Assembly (NCBI GenBank): GCA_023101725.1
Contig: JALJCO010010520.1
Location: forward strand, 1-64,000
DNA: 64,000 nt
Origin: Atherinomorus stipes
Taxonomy: Eukaryota > Chordata > Actinopteri > Atheriniformes > Atherinidae
Direction: 5' to 3'
A program made the position numbers and the translations under genes. Of the stretch, positions 1-11,463 are shown piece by piece; positions within the stretch are counted from its first letter, which is position 1, and each line of letters begins with the position of its first letter. Below the pieces are notes generated by a model. The model worked only from the letters and a program-made list of their open reading frames with translations. It made no database searches and was not told the DNA's origin.

Positions 1-498
1 AGGGCTTGGGAACGTGACGTCACAGCGTAAGCCCCGCGGGGGTCGACGTGAGGATTCTCCATGTTTTGAGGCCATTGTTTGAAGTCGGGCTACTTACGTA
101 ACATGGGTAGAATTTGCTGGTTACATGCTGTGCTGGCATTCCGACATACTGTCATTTCAACATACCATCCTGAAATCCCGCTATTCTGGCACACAAACGT
201 CCCACCACCTGACAAAGCTTTCCATGAAAGGAAACGTTAATAAGAGTCTCTGACTCGGTGCAGTCCGGTACTGAACTGCAAACGATGAAGAGAGCCTCAT
301 TAGGAGGTTAGTCGGCAAATGTAAACAAATATTTGCTGCCACAACACACAATTTGGTAATTTGGTAAAATGCTAAGGAATGAAATCCAGTTTCCCCTCCA
401 AACCCTCCAAATATAAAAACTGCAGTGCGTTTGCACATAAACAGACGGTGTTACACATGATGGCAAATAGATTACTTATCTAAAATATATATTTAAAA

Positions 499-564
<66 letters not shown>

Positions 565-2291
565 TAAAGCTAAAAGAATTAGATATAATTAACAGCAATA
601 AAAGTAATCTTTCTCCCCATTGCTTTTAAATTGCTTTAAGGAATGCGCTGGTGATTTCCTTTAACTGTGTGTTCTGATTAATTTCCAAAAATAAAGTTTT
701 AGCTTCTGAAATCAGATTTTTAAACAGTTCTGATGGAGCTCAGTGTTTATCTGGATGATGCGGCTTCATTCCGAACCATTTCACTGAATGTGGACGAGCC
801 CCTGCGTCTGGAGATTAAAAAAGAAAAAAAGAAAAAAGTGTAATGCCGGCATCCAGCAAATGCGTTGGCGAAGATAAAGCCCGCCCCTGCTAAAATATGA
901 TAAGAGACTGACACTATTCACACGTTTTCGCTGGAATGACTCAGTGTCTTCAGGTGTCACCTGCAGCGCCGCCATTGATATCTGTAACTGCAGTTATTAA
1001 TGTTGCGTTATGATGCCAGCGCGCGCAAAGACGCTCTGTTGATGTGCTCTGCTCCAGCTGCGGTGACTGACGGTGATTTTTCTGCTGACAGTCAGTGATC
1101 CTGGGATTCAGATATGAATCTAACATGTTTCAGACCAGCTGGGGAGTTACATTAATACGTGGAGGCAGATTATATTTCCCGTTTCAGGAGATTTTGATAA
1201 CAGATTATGAAGTTGCTTTGCGAGGTTGTGGAGTAAAGTTGATGCTGTAAAAGTTCGTAAAAATCTGAATGCCGGAGAAGGTTTTTAAAGGAATTATGGG
1301 AATCGTGGGATGTCATTTCGACCATAGGATGAAAAAAATGCCAGAATGATGAGACGTTTAGTTGTTGCTATTTTGACAGTTGGGTCCATGTCGGAATGGA
1401 GGAATGTCAGCATGGCATTGCCTCCCGAACCTTTGCTGTGTTGTGGGTTGCAAGTTTCCTGCACATGATCGATCTGGAAAAAAACTGAAAACCGGCCGTC
1501 TTTTTTATTTTTTTATTTTTTTTCCGTTTTCCAACATGAAAACAAAATCAAGGGAGTCTTGTGTCAGAAGTAACCCGGAGGAGGCGGATGGCATGGATAG
1601 CAGCTACAAGACGCACAGACATACATTTTACTAACATCCCATCCTTCCTCGTGTGCTGTAGGCATTTTCATTCCGGTAAGTGCAAATATGTGTCATAATT
1701 GGACGATTACCTTCATACTTTCTCCCACTTTTCATTGAAATTGCCCGTAAAGCTACCTTTTTATTTTGTAACATAACCTCTGTATATAGTGCGGTTAGCA
1801 TGCTAACAGGCTACAAGGAAGCCTCATTCAAACACATGAATGAATGGAACCCTGGAAAAGCACTAATGATGATGTTGTCTGAGCCCATCGGTTTGCAGGC
1901 TTCCATATCTTGGACCCAGCCGTTCGTAAACTGTTCATGAGCTTCCAGGGACGTGTAATTCCGAAACTGAGACGAAGTGTAGGCGCTCACGCCACAGACC
2001 AAGTATGTGAAAATATTGTTAGAGGAAGCAGAAGATCAGGGTCACGGGTCCACTCTGTAGCAGCATTTCATATGGATCCTTATCTCCGATTAACGCAATC
2101 TTCTCCAGATAGCGTCTCATTGCCTCGGGAAGAAGTTTATCCTGGTACCGGTCTTTTCTTTCTTTTTAAACTTTAAGCATCCTGCCGTTTTCTTGTTCTC
2201 AGTCGGTCTCTCCGGCTGGCCTCAAGCGTGGCAGCGGTGTGTTGTTTACCTCCCACAATGCATTGCGTTGTGACGTCGGTTCCCAAGCCCT
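1..2291. mobile_element. 2.3-kb DNA transposon-like element with TIRs
   Basis: The first bases (AGGGCTTGGGAAC followed by GTGACGTCAC) return as the reverse complement at 2270-2291 (GTGACGTCGGTTCCCAAGCCCT, given here only as an end). This makes matched terminal inverted repeats of roughly 22 bp with one indel. Nothing between the ends reads as a transposase, so this is most likely a non-autonomous element. A CA/TA array sits at about 500-566. The left target-site copy would lie outside the window, so the superfamily cannot be set from the duplication. The right-hand end abuts a first exon, and the long inverted repeat of this window stops here. Confidence 0.72.
501..560. repeat. (CA)n-(TA)n microsatellite
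   Basis: An uninterrupted CA run of about 33 bases passes directly into a TA run of about 27 bases. It lies inside the 2.3-kb TIR element. No gene signal is associated with it. Confidence 0.95.
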
Positions 2292-2299
2292 ATTCTTGT

Positions 2300-2364
2300 G
2301 AACCGCCATTAGGTGGAAGGAGGAGACCTTGAGCAGAGTTTCTCTTAGAAACGTCCATGTGAAG
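2300..2364 (+). other. Putative non-coding first exon with splice donor
   Basis: The stretch immediately downstream of the 2.3-kb element ends in GAAG followed by a strong donor, GTAAGT, at 2365. It holds no long frame. The next acceptor-like site (TCTAG) is at 3191-3195, ahead of the NLR-like exons, so this could be their 5' untranslated exon. The same segment, including the donor, is recognisable in reverse at about 42,585-42,650. No core promoter motif was identified; the exon call rests on the donor and the conserved context. Confidence 0.4.
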
Positions 2365-3195
2365 GTAAGTGAAGCCGTTTTTAATCTCTGTCTCGTTGGT
2401 ATCAGCTGTCAGCAGCAACGGGCTCAGAAGCAGGTTTCAGGGGGAAGCTGCTGTTTGTAATTCACAGTTTTCATGTGCTGCAGCGCCGGCTGTGCTAACA
2501 ACGGCTAATAACAATAGCCTTAGCAAACACGTTGTTTTGCTAGGCTGCTATCTTGTTTTCCGACCTGTAAATAATGGTAAATAATGGTACACAGCCGTTG
2601 TAGTTCTACTGTGCGCATAATCCTGCTGCAATACTTTCTTATCAAGTAGAATGAAGCCTACAGGATAATCACACACATCTCACATATGACTTTTTACTGA
2701 TTATTTCAAAGAGGAACAAATCAACTGTACAACGAATGTCTTTACATCAAATCAGCTCAGTCACTTTATTTTCTGCATTTTCCAAGTTAAACCAGCAGTT
2801 TAGGACGCTTTGCATTCATGATATACGTTCATTTGTAGTACAACTAGCTATAGTACACAGAATCTTTAGTTGTTAACAAATGAGATAGAAGTCACCAGCA
2901 TAAATATCCCAGAAACTGATGAAGCATGTTAACCCTCGATGCACCGGAGGTTTAAAGACTATGAGCACATCCTCATCAGCTCAGTAGGCTCCGTTTCTAA
3001 CTCCATGTTCCCCAAAACTTTGAAAGATAAAAATATATTCTAAGTCTAGAAAATAGGAAGAAGTGTGTCGTCTTCTGAGCTGCTGAGAAGTTTTAAAGCT
3101 TTTTTTGTTGTTCATATATTGGTTTTCTAGCATTATTGTGTGAATCATATGTTGATCTAATAGTGATATGTGTCTGACTCCATCCCTCCATCTAG

Positions 3196-3891
3196 TGTCC
3201 TGATAGAAGTCCAGCAGCTGAAGGCAGCTTCCTGTATCATGAGATCAGTGTGAGGACAGAGAGGAGGAGCCTCCTCTAAAAGCACTCAGAGGTGAGATGA
3301 GCATCTCTAACTGTCCATGACTCTTCTCCATGTCAGAGATCACAACTCACAGCAAACATGTGGATTCACAGGAACCAGCCTGGACCTGAACTTGGACCTG
3401 AAGTCAAAGCAGAACCTGAACCTGGACCTGAAGTCAAAGCAGAACCTGGACCTGAAGTCAAAGCAGAACCTGGACCTGAAGTCAAAGCTGAATCCAGCTG
3501 TGTGTCCATAAAGACTGAGTGGTGGATGGATCTGCCTGTTAGTTTCCCAGCTGGTGTTTCCTCAGAGCAACAGTGAGTATCTGTCAGTGTTCAGTGGAGG
3601 TTGGATCATATTTCAGATGAAAACTAGTTTCAGTTGAATCATTTCTTGACGTCTCTGCTGAGACTAATTTCTGCTTCATGTTTGGAATCTGATAGTTTCT
3701 GATTTGTCTTCCAGATTCTTGTTTTAATAAAATGTTGTTGAACAATTTCAGAATTCAGCAGTGAAATCATTAAACCATCTTTATTCACAGGAACCAACCA
3801 GAACCAGAACCAGGACCAGGATCCAGCTGTGTGTCCTTTAAGAGCGACGGGTCAAACGATCCTCCTCTGATGTGAAGTCAAAGGAATGGAG
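3196..3891 (+). pseudogene. NLRC3-like (fish NLR-C) amino-terminal exons, fragment
   Basis: Three GT-AG exons can be seen: 3196-3291 (acceptor TCTAG, donor GTGAGA), 3372-3572 (acceptor CACAG, donor GTGAGT) and 3791-3891 (acceptor CACAG, donor GTGAGC). Joining the second to the third keeps the reading phase. Both encode the same type of unit, NQPxPEPGP-like followed by SCVS(I/F)K and, in the second, a D-PVSF--GVSSEQQ tail. Repeated short exons of this kind are characteristic of the region ahead of the FISNA-NACHT domains in teleost NLR-C proteins, which are cytosolic sensors. The third exon has a TGA after PPLM; shifting by one base restores a frame to the donor, so it is probably broken by a one-base loss. 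No NACHT or LRR coding follows, since a transposon starts at 4505. The family call is from recall of the motif and is not verified by search. Confidence 0.5.
3388..3495 (+). repeat. 24-bp coding tandem repeat (GPEVKAEP)
   Basis: About four to five copies of a 24-bp unit lie inside the second NLR-like exon and encode repeats of GPEVKAEP. The unit is a multiple of three, so copy number can change without breaking frame. In the right-arm copy (about 41,575-41,690) the same tract is present but eroded. Confidence 0.85.
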
Positions 3892-4504
3892 GTGAGCTGT
3901 GTGTAAATGTTGTATCAGAGTCAGTGTGAACAGGTTTTATTCTAACATGTGTTTCAGCTCTTTTCCACATTTCTATGCTCAGATGTGAACACTGATTTAA
4001 AGGGACTAGAGGCAGAATTAAAAAAACAAACAAACATGCATATCCATTTTTTTCCATACTAATGAGTGATAAAGCGCGAAATACCAAAAGAAAGTTTCCA
4101 CAATGGAAAGAGGTTTGCTTTTAATGTTAGTGAATGTTTAGGTTGCTGCATTATTACCTACAGCTACCCGGTTCATGTTGTATCAAGTATGTACGAAATC
4201 AAATAATACAGAAGTTAAAACAGCTCAACTTTAAATATTTTGTCTGTAAAATACCACATACAGCAGTAATATTAACACATATACAGAATAGTACAAAACT
4301 GACAGGAACTTTGTGACTTTTACATTTTAAAGTTTTGGTAACGTTGCAGTTAACTTGGAATACAAGTTACATTTGTATATATGTGTTTTCATTAAAATGT
4401 GGTATTACTTGTGTGGTAAGATTAACTGGCTTTCTGCATGAATACAGAAATTTAAGTAATGAAGCCATTTCATTGATTTCAGTTTAACATTACATGGAAT
4501 AGAT
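3892..4504. other. No feature seen (intron-like AT-rich DNA)
   Basis: AT-rich sequence follows the last NLR-like donor. No coding frame with family features, RNA gene or repeat boundary was recognised before the TIR element begins. Confidence 0.5.
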
Positions 4505-6081
4505 TAGGGATGGGCATTAGCGATCATCTTTTGATCGATTGTTGGGAGAATTAATGATCAGTTATCGATTAATCATTAAGAAATGCAGTTAAAAATGATT
4601 CCACATACCACAGTCAGACTGTTTTTTTTTTCAAATACGTATTTATTTCAACTCCCCACTGCTCTACAGCCTCAATCATCATCTCTGTGAGCAGGTCGGC
4701 AGTGGTGGCACGTGATGGTGAGGTAGCTCTCTGCCGTTAAAGCGGTCTAACAGTTTGTTGGTATAGCAACCCTAGCTGCTGTTGCTAACTTGTTTAGCAG
4801 CTCCTGCTCTCGCTTCTTGTGTTTCAATGAGCCTGGTAATGATCGCCGTGAAAGAAGCCGATAGACTGGTTCAAGTAAATTCATCAAATCTGGGAAACCT
4901 TTTTCATGACGACACACAGATCACTTTACAGATTCCCTCTGTTATTTTGTCTGCCTGCTTTGCATCACAGCTCCTCCGCCTTTAGACAGAGGCAATGGTG
5001 GGTTGAAAGGTAGGATTGAAGGGAGGAACCTTCAAGCTCTTCAGATGAGTGTTTTTTAAATGTTATGTCATGGGGGTTGCTGCCGAGTAGTTTTTATAAC
5101 AAGCGACTTTACATCAATGTCAGCTTCCAGTTGTAGAATTCAGTTTTAGTGATGAAACTCTGTCTCAAACCGATGGTCTGTACTATTCATCCACTCTATC
5201 GATCGATGGATGGATGGATGTATCAGGTAATCTGCATGTTGCTGCCCCTGTCATCTTTCACACAAAACATTTGGTTATTTGCTTTCTCTTGCCAAGTTCC
5301 GCTCAAAATCATATTTGTCATGTTCTCAGTCATCATTGCACTTATTTCCCCTTGCTGCGCCAAACCCCAGACTTTATAAGATGACAAAAGACAGTGTGGA
5401 ATTCAGTTAAGATTTTAACTTTATGATTTGATTTTATAGGTCAGTAAAAACAGACTACGGCCACTTTTCGTTACACAGCTTCTGCGAGTGTGCAACTGTT
5501 TGGCCCGATGATTTTTTTTTCTTTTTTTCCATCAGCAAAGCCATGCTGAGACTGCGCTGCTGTGACTTCAAAAATAGTTGTTTAGCTTCCTTGTAAAAAC
5601 AGCAGATTGACATAAATGTATAGGCTAAATATTCTTGCTCTGTCTGCACCACTTCAGCTTCTGAACATGTGAAACAAAGACGGGCGTCAATGTGATGAAC
5701 GCGTGGATTTTTCGTCTTTCTGTAACAGAAAGAAGTGCATGAATGTGGCGAACTTGTGAATCATGTCGTCTATCTGTAGTACAAAGACGTGAATCAATGC
5801 GGCGAAGTTGTGATCTGATCGTCTAAATCAGCTGTGTGAAATCATTCCGGTACAACAGATCTGGTGACACTGATGACGTCCAGTTATATTTCATTATAAA
5901 TATGATTTGTCCCAGCGCTCTCAGGTAAACAGAAGGGATTGAGAAATATGATCGTTTCTAGTTATTTTGATTTTGACCGCACAGGAATTTGCACTGTTCT
6001 GTGTTCATATTGTTGAGTTTCTGGATCAGATTATGTGAAAGATTATACTTATACAATCGATCAAAAAGATGATTGCTAATG
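4505..6081. mobile_element. 1.6-kb non-autonomous TIR element
   Basis: The left end reads TAGGGATGGGCATTAGCGAT and continues to ATCTTTTGATCGATTG. The right end near 6055-6081 is its reverse complement with a few changes (CAATCGATC, AAGATGATTGCTAATGCC). The TIRs are therefore about 35 bp. No transposase was found inside. A GATG tetranucleotide run occurs near 5205. A matching copy in reverse orientation lies at about 39,181-40,665. Poly-C obscures the right target site. The GGGATGGGC-type end is compatible with hAT-type MITEs, but the superfamily is not proven. Confidence 0.65.
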
Positions 6082-6090
6082 CCCCCCCCC

Positions 6091-6121
<31 letters not shown>

Positions 6122-6146
6122 CACCCACACACGCGCACACACACAC
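6082..6146. repeat. Poly-C plus CA tract
   Basis: About 26 consecutive C residues pass into a CA-rich run. The reverse-complement copy near 39,130-39,185 is strongly collapsed, keeping only a short G run and TG-rich DNA. Confidence 0.9.
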
Positions 6147-7329
6147 TTCCAGCTCACGAAGCTACTTTCTTTGTACAAAAATGCTAGTTTGTCACGATTT
6201 AGACTCTGTTCACACAAAAAGCCTCTATTATGTGTGGCACAAATGGTTAAGCTTGAAAGCTGAATTTGAATGGAGAGAACTGAAACTGAACAATTCAAAC
6301 TGGCATGTTCAGGTTCACATATAAAAGATTCGGATTCGCTCTGTACTGGCACAAGATATATCCTATAGAAATAGTTTCTTTGTTTTGAATGGAAATTTGG
6401 TTCAGAAGTCTAATTTTCTACATTTCTACAATGTGACCTGATCTGTGTTTACTTGATGGACAGATTTATACGTTTGTAATGCTTTTCACATGCGCGGTGC
6501 CTCGCAGTTCGTGAGAAGAGGGATTTTTTTTTTCATTTATAATCTTTTGACCGCCGTAATGCTCCACCACAGTCCCGTTCTATTCTGCTTCCGCTGTCCT
6601 CCCTCAATCTGCAGCGTCACGCAACCCCCATGTGGTTAAAGCATGCGCAGAGACGACGTTACACAGAAATGAGTGTTAACATGGTCACTTTTTCCTGCTG
6701 ATCTGATCATAAAAAGGTTTGAACCACCCCTCTCAATCGGATTGAAAATTCTTTCTGATCGAATCAGCTGACGATGACTCATTTTTAGCCTGATCTCTTC
6801 CTCTCGAATGAACTTGGACAGTTTTTTATAACCATTTTAATGTTTGTGATTTAAATAATGAACTCTTGGTTTTTTAAAATACCTTTTCCTCAAAGAACAC
6901 TGTTGTTGTCGACAGAAACGGTCTGTGATCTCTTTCAGAGTTTTAAGGAGAGGAAAAGTAGGGGGTCGGGTCCTCAACAACTGTGCTGAACAGCTTGCAG
7001 ATATTTTTTTAGTTTTTTTTAGTTTTATCTTTGGACCCCCTTGAAAACGAGATGTTTCATCTGAAGGGCCTATCCAACAAACGAGTTGGATTTAATTTCA
7101 CCACGGATGCTCCACTCCTCAGCATTCTGGCAGAGAAAATAGCGGCTCGCACCAAAGTAGCTACAACTACAGTGGGGAAGCCTGAACGTGGAAGCGCTAC
7201 TTTGGCTGCATGCACCGCAGCACGTGCAAACGTCATACGTCATTGCGGAGTATCATAACCCAGCCAGAGCCCGACAGCTCCAATCCTGATTATAAACAAG
7301 CAGCTGGCTGGATTTAATTGAGTAGTTGG
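6147..7329. other. Unassigned TE-like intergenic DNA
   Basis: No TIR pair, splice-supported exon or protein family was recognised here. The same sequence recurs in reverse at about 38,020-39,130, so it belongs to the duplicated unit. The last 200 bases are probably internal sequence of the hAT fragment that follows. Confidence 0.4.
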
Positions 7330-7752
7330 CTATGTGGCCAGCAGCCGGCGCTTGTGGAAAGCCCTGATCTCTCTGTGATGATGTTTTAAATGTTGAAACA
7401 AGTTTGTTGTGTCGCTACGTGAAGTAGTAATTTTTGCTTGGAAAGTTCGGCACAATACCTGATTCTGTTCTTTGTCAAACCAAAATAGTCCCACACAGCT
7501 GATGATCTGTTTTTTTTTGACAATAGGATATCTGCAGATGTTGCTTTCAGTAACCAGGTCTGAGGAGCCTGACACCATTGCTCTGTAACTTAGGGGAGCT
7601 GATTCGAATACACCTGTTCTTCAGCAGGCCCACGTGCGTTGCTTATTTCACGTGACCAGCTGATGTGGAAAAGTCGCATGAGGGCGCGATTACAAGATTG
7701 AGCTAATTAAAATGGCAGCTTAATCGCAAATGCGATTAATAATTCAGCTCTA
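7330..7752 (-). pseudogene. hAT transposon fragment with BED-type zinc finger
   Basis: Read on the minus strand, the element starts at 7752 with TAGAGCTGAATTATTAATCG, close to common fish hAT ends (TAGGGCTGAACGATTAATCG-like). An 82-residue frame at 7578-7330 then carries a BED-finger pattern: hydrophobic/aromatic FWFDKEQNQVLC, a short loop, then TTNLFQHLKHHH. The second zinc-binding cysteine (usually CRTC) reads CRTF, so the finger is damaged. BED fingers bind DNA at transposon ends in hAT and ZBED proteins. No hATC domain follows, so this is a truncated amino-terminal piece. The reverse copy is at about 37,690-38,020. Confidence 0.6.
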
Positions 7753-7913
7753 CTTCCTGGACTCTCACTCTGGTGAAAACCTAGCTCTTGGAGTACAGCA
7801 GGTGGTAGCCAGCTGAGATTTGCATGAAGAGCAACAGGTCTGACTCTGCATCACCACGTACAACGGGTCCAACATAGTGAAAGCCCCTAACTTAACTACT
7901 GGGTCAGACTCCA

Positions 7914-8110
7914 GTGTTTCAGCTACAGGCTACATCTCGTCATCAAAGTCTTTTCAGCCCCTTCCAGACCTGCTCTGAAAGCGGTAATAATGCGGACTTC
8001 GTCGTTTATAATGCTTGCATTCAGACATGCATTCCGTTCTTTTACCTCAGAGATGTAGCGGACATGTACCGGCTGGTCTCCACGACAATATGTAGACATT
8101 ATGCACATAC
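7914..8110 (-). mobile_element. Fragment related to the hAT MITE at 13,510
   Basis: On the minus strand this stretch aligns by eye with 13,900-14,060 inside the hAT MITE. Shared features are GCTACATCTC-GAGGTAAAAGA followed by ATGTCTGAATGCA and a conserved downstream order. It is therefore a second, divergent copy of the same repeat family without recognisable ends. Confidence 0.55.
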
Positions 8111-9008
8111 TGGATGCATTAATAACACCTGCATGGTCACGTTTTATTTCCTGCCAATGTTATCTGAGTGGCTCTGCAAATTTCATTCTAATCTGACGCT
8201 TTATTACTCTATATTCAAAATGCTAAATAATCGCTAGCAAAACCTCCTCATAAAACCTTCAGTTTCGGACGTGATTGAATCATATATTATTTATATACAA
8301 ACTCCGTCTCTTGACGCTTGACTGAAGTCCGCCCTTAAAGGAAGACAAGATTCCCGACAGTTACGTTACTTCCGGTTTTTGTGAAAAGGGTTTTAAGTCT
8401 GCGTAAAAGCAGGGTGTTTGAAAAAAGAGTCCGGTTAAAGAGCGGGTGGACTTGACCATTCGTGAACCGCAAATGCAAGTCTGGAAGCAGCTAATGAGTG
8501 GATTATTTTTAATAAATCAGTTAATACTCATCCTACCAACTGCCGAAATGGTTTGGCTCCCCCTGAAATACGTAACAACTTGCCGAGCTTTTTTGGCATC
8601 TGGTTGAGTCGGGGGTCTTTAACGCCTCGTCAACTCGGCCTCAATTATGCAAATACATCCAGGAACAAATGCCGTGTTTACACAGAGTCCAGCAATAATC
8701 AGCGTGTAATACATACCATTCAGCTCGGGTCGGCGTCTTACATCTCTACATCAGACAACACCAGTCCAGTCCACACGCTGTCAACTGTTTACTGTTACAG
8801 CACGTGGAGTCCTTCCGTGCCTCGCTCTAAAAAAGCCCAAATAAAACATTTATGAATAAATCATAAAATCATCAAAACCCTTTTATCAGACTTGGTCTAA
8901 AATAAGAGGGAAATGTTTTGAACGGACTGTTTCACACTGACGCAATGGAAGCGGCACAAACTGCCTGCGACAACAGAAAAAGAAGTGGCTGAATGCGTTG
9001 ATTGTCTG
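8111..9008. other. No gene seen; AT-rich repeat-like DNA
   Basis: Short frames exist, such as 8553-8855, but none shows family motifs, splice context or a plausible start. The same DNA is present in reverse at about 36,570-37,400. Confidence 0.4.
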
Positions 9009-9090
9009 GCACTGGTAGTGTAATGGTTAGGACAGAAGGCTGGGAGTGCAGAAGGTAGTGGGGTTGAATCCCAGGTGTGGTTGACTTTAT
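9009..9090 (+). repeat. tRNA-like SINE head
   Basis: The stretch contains a box-A-like TGGTAGTGTAATGG and, about 42 bases on, a box-B-like GGGTTGAATCCC, the spacing expected for RNA polymerase III promoters of tRNA-derived SINEs. It does not fold as a clean cloverleaf with an anticodon arm I can identify, so it is not called as a functional tRNA. A degraded reverse copy is near 36,440-36,550. Confidence 0.45.
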
Positions 9091-9419
9091 CTGTTGTCGT
9101 CCTCAATGGGAGTTTTTTTTTGGGGTTGTTTTTTTATTCACTCGATATGATATCAAAAATTGTACAGCATCTTATTTTAATAGTGTTTTAGTTAGTTATG
9201 TGTTAGTTTTATACACACAGGCTAGGAGTGCACACTGAGGTGAAATAGGGAAGTGGCAGTGACATTCAGAACATGGCTGCAAGATTCAGATTACCTAATT
9301 TGTAAAACAATGGGGAGTGAACTGGGCCACTTTAACTATGGCACTCGGGAGCTGAGGGGTGGAGGTGGTTGGGGGTGTGGGGGAAATCAGAAAATTTTTG
9401 GGGAGTGCTGGTGTCCAAA

Positions 9420-9759
9420 CTTAAAGCAACCTTTACCGATGTTGCATTCTTACACTATTTTTCTAACAGGATAAAATGCTATGAATAGAGTAATGGAACT
9501 CTGAAATAAAAGACAGACCCACCATTAATCAAAATAAAATATTATTCCAATCTCTAAATATTCAATGAAAACTCAACCAATCCTTGAAGTGGGGTGCACC
9601 TCTAGGATTGTCCAACGGACCTGCCTGTCAGACCTTTGATTCTGCATTGGGAGGTGGAGGGAATGAAGGGTGTATCTTAGGAGTGAGGCGGGACTGTTTA
9701 TATTCAAATAATCTTGCTGTGCTTTCTGAAATGCAAGATCGGTAAAGGTACACTTTAAG
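9420..9759. mobile_element. 340-bp MITE inside Tc1
   Basis: The ends are inverted: CTTAAAGCAACCTTTACCGA at the left and, as reverse complement, CTTAAAGTGTACCTTTACCG at the right, continuing into TTGCAT on both sides. It splits the Tc1 tail (CAGGGCCA / AAGTTTGGAC) seen intact near 18,822-18,838. The duplicated target is near-palindromic (CTTAAAG), so its exact extent is unclear. The reverse copy is at about 35,890-36,185. Confidence 0.65.
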
Positions 9760-10243
9760 TGGCCCTGCATGAAAAAGAGCGATTGCCCCCTATTAACCTA
9801 ATATCTGGTTGCGCCACCCTTATGTGTAAAAACTGCAATCAAACATTTGTGATGACTGTCAGTGAGTCTTCTACAGCGCTGTGGAGGGAATTTTGTTCCA
9901 CTCATCTTTGCAGAGATTGTTGTAGTTCAGCCACATTGGAGGGTTTCCAGCATGAACCGCCTTTTAGGTCATGCCACAGCATCTCAATGGGATTCAGGTC
10001 AGGACTTTGACTAGACCACTCCAAAGTCTTCATGTTGTTATTCTTAAGCCATTCAGAGGTGGACTTGCTGGTGTGTTCTGGATCATTGTCCTGCTGCAGA
10101 ACCCAAGTGCGCTTCAGCTTGATGTCACCAACAGATGGCCGAACATTCTCCTCCAGGATTTTTGTGGTAGACAGCAGAATTCATGGTTCCATTTACACAA
10201 CAAGTCTTGAAGGTCCTCTGGCAAGCTTTGACTCTAGCACTCG

Positions 10244-11409
10244 TAAGGCCCCGTTTCCACCCGCGGGTCTGGGTCGGGTCAGGTCGGGCCAGGCCGGATC
10301 GGGTGGGTTTTGGTACGGATGTGTTGATTTCACGCTGCGTCCCCACAGCAACCTGTACCCTTAAGGCCTTTTCACACCGGGACCGATGCGAATAAACGGC
10401 ACGAAATTGCGAATAATTCGGAGGACAAATATCGACGCATTTGTTTATACACACCTGCTCCGACGCGAAATTACGAAGATGCAAGAACAATCTCGCATCC
10501 GTTATTCCAGAGGAACGTGAGCACATGCAGCAGTGACGGAGGGAGAGGCGGCTGCAGGGAAACAACTGGATGCTGAAAACAGCTGATCTCACCGTGGAGA
10601 TGCCAAATGGGGATTTTAAATACGACACCTGTAGCTAATAACCTCGAATGGCTACAAAATGTAGGGAAAACGCTGCTACTTCAGCTGTGACACCCCGCCA
10701 CCGCCCCGTTTGCCAAACAAGAGTGCAGCGACATGAAGGTGATAACACCTGAGCCATATGATGCAGTAACAGCGACCAAGCGACACCTCTCTTTTTCCTT
10801 TCTCTTTTTGCTTGCAACCAGCTCTGTGACGGTCAGAGCGCCTTCTCTGATTGGTGGATTGCGCATCTGTCGGATGCGAATATTAAGAAAATCGACCCCA
10901 GTTCGAAAAAATAAACGTCGCAAAATCGCAAGACGGAATTTTGTCACTGATGTGAACGCTCCCGTTGACATGATATTAATTTGATTAAAGCTTTTGCCGT
11001 GCGAATCTTTCGGACGAAATATTCGGAGTAGGTGTGTAAAGGCCTTTACTCTGGAGGCGCTGGACAGCGCTGCTACATGATCGCGTGACATCATCGCTGT
11101 GCAACGCTGTTTAACCAAAACACCGCGCCACACATGACAGAAACAGAAAAGAAGTCACCCCGGCTTTGTTTTTACGCTTGGTCACGCGGGAAGTGAGATT
11201 TTTCAACAAATCAATGTATTGCTTTGTGTTAGCTCCACCTCTTTGGTCCGGATCGGTTAGATCAGTACCCCTACCGAAGGGTGCCAAAAAGTAGGCCGGG
11301 TCGGGTCGGGTATAAGGGTACCCGTCCCAGTTTTTATCTGTGGAGACGCAAAAAACGTGGACCGATCCGGCCCGACCCGACCCAGACCTGCTGGTGGAAC
11401 GGGGCTTTA
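10244..11409. mobile_element. TIR element A inside Tc1 (hosts element B)
   Basis: The left end is GGCCCCGTTTCCACC followed by a TCTGGGTCGGGTC run. The right end is the reverse complement, GACCCGACCCAGACC through GGTGGAACGGGGC, giving imperfect TIRs of over 40 bp. It interrupts the Tc1 transposase region. The flanks read TAA on the left and TTA on the right, so a three-base target of the PIF/Harbinger kind is possible but not exact. No transposase was found inside; the central part is another element. Confidence 0.68.
10361..11048. mobile_element. TIR element B nested inside element A
   Basis: AGGCCTTTTCACACC at 10,364 pairs with GGTGTGTAAAGGCCT ending at 11,045. Both ends are flanked by TTA (10,361-10,363 and 11,046-11,048), a three-base target duplication typical of PIF/Harbinger or ISL2EU-type MITEs. 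The TIR similarity continues inward with dispersed CGAATA-type matches. No transposase was found. This is a second-level insertion (B in A in Tc1). Confidence 0.75.
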
Positions 11410-11463
11410 CATCCACCACCATATTTTACTGTTGGTATGATGTTCCTTTTCTGAAATGCCATG

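Noticed and set aside
6026..6352. Poly-Gly or poly-Pro frames
   Set aside because: They come from the poly-C/CA tract at the edge of a TIR element.
9009..9090. A functional tRNA gene
   Set aside because: Box A and box B are present but a full cloverleaf with a clear anticodon arm is not; a SINE head fits better.
10125..10628. A 167-residue minus-strand frame
   Set aside because: It spans the junctions of three nested transposons, so it cannot be one ancestral gene.
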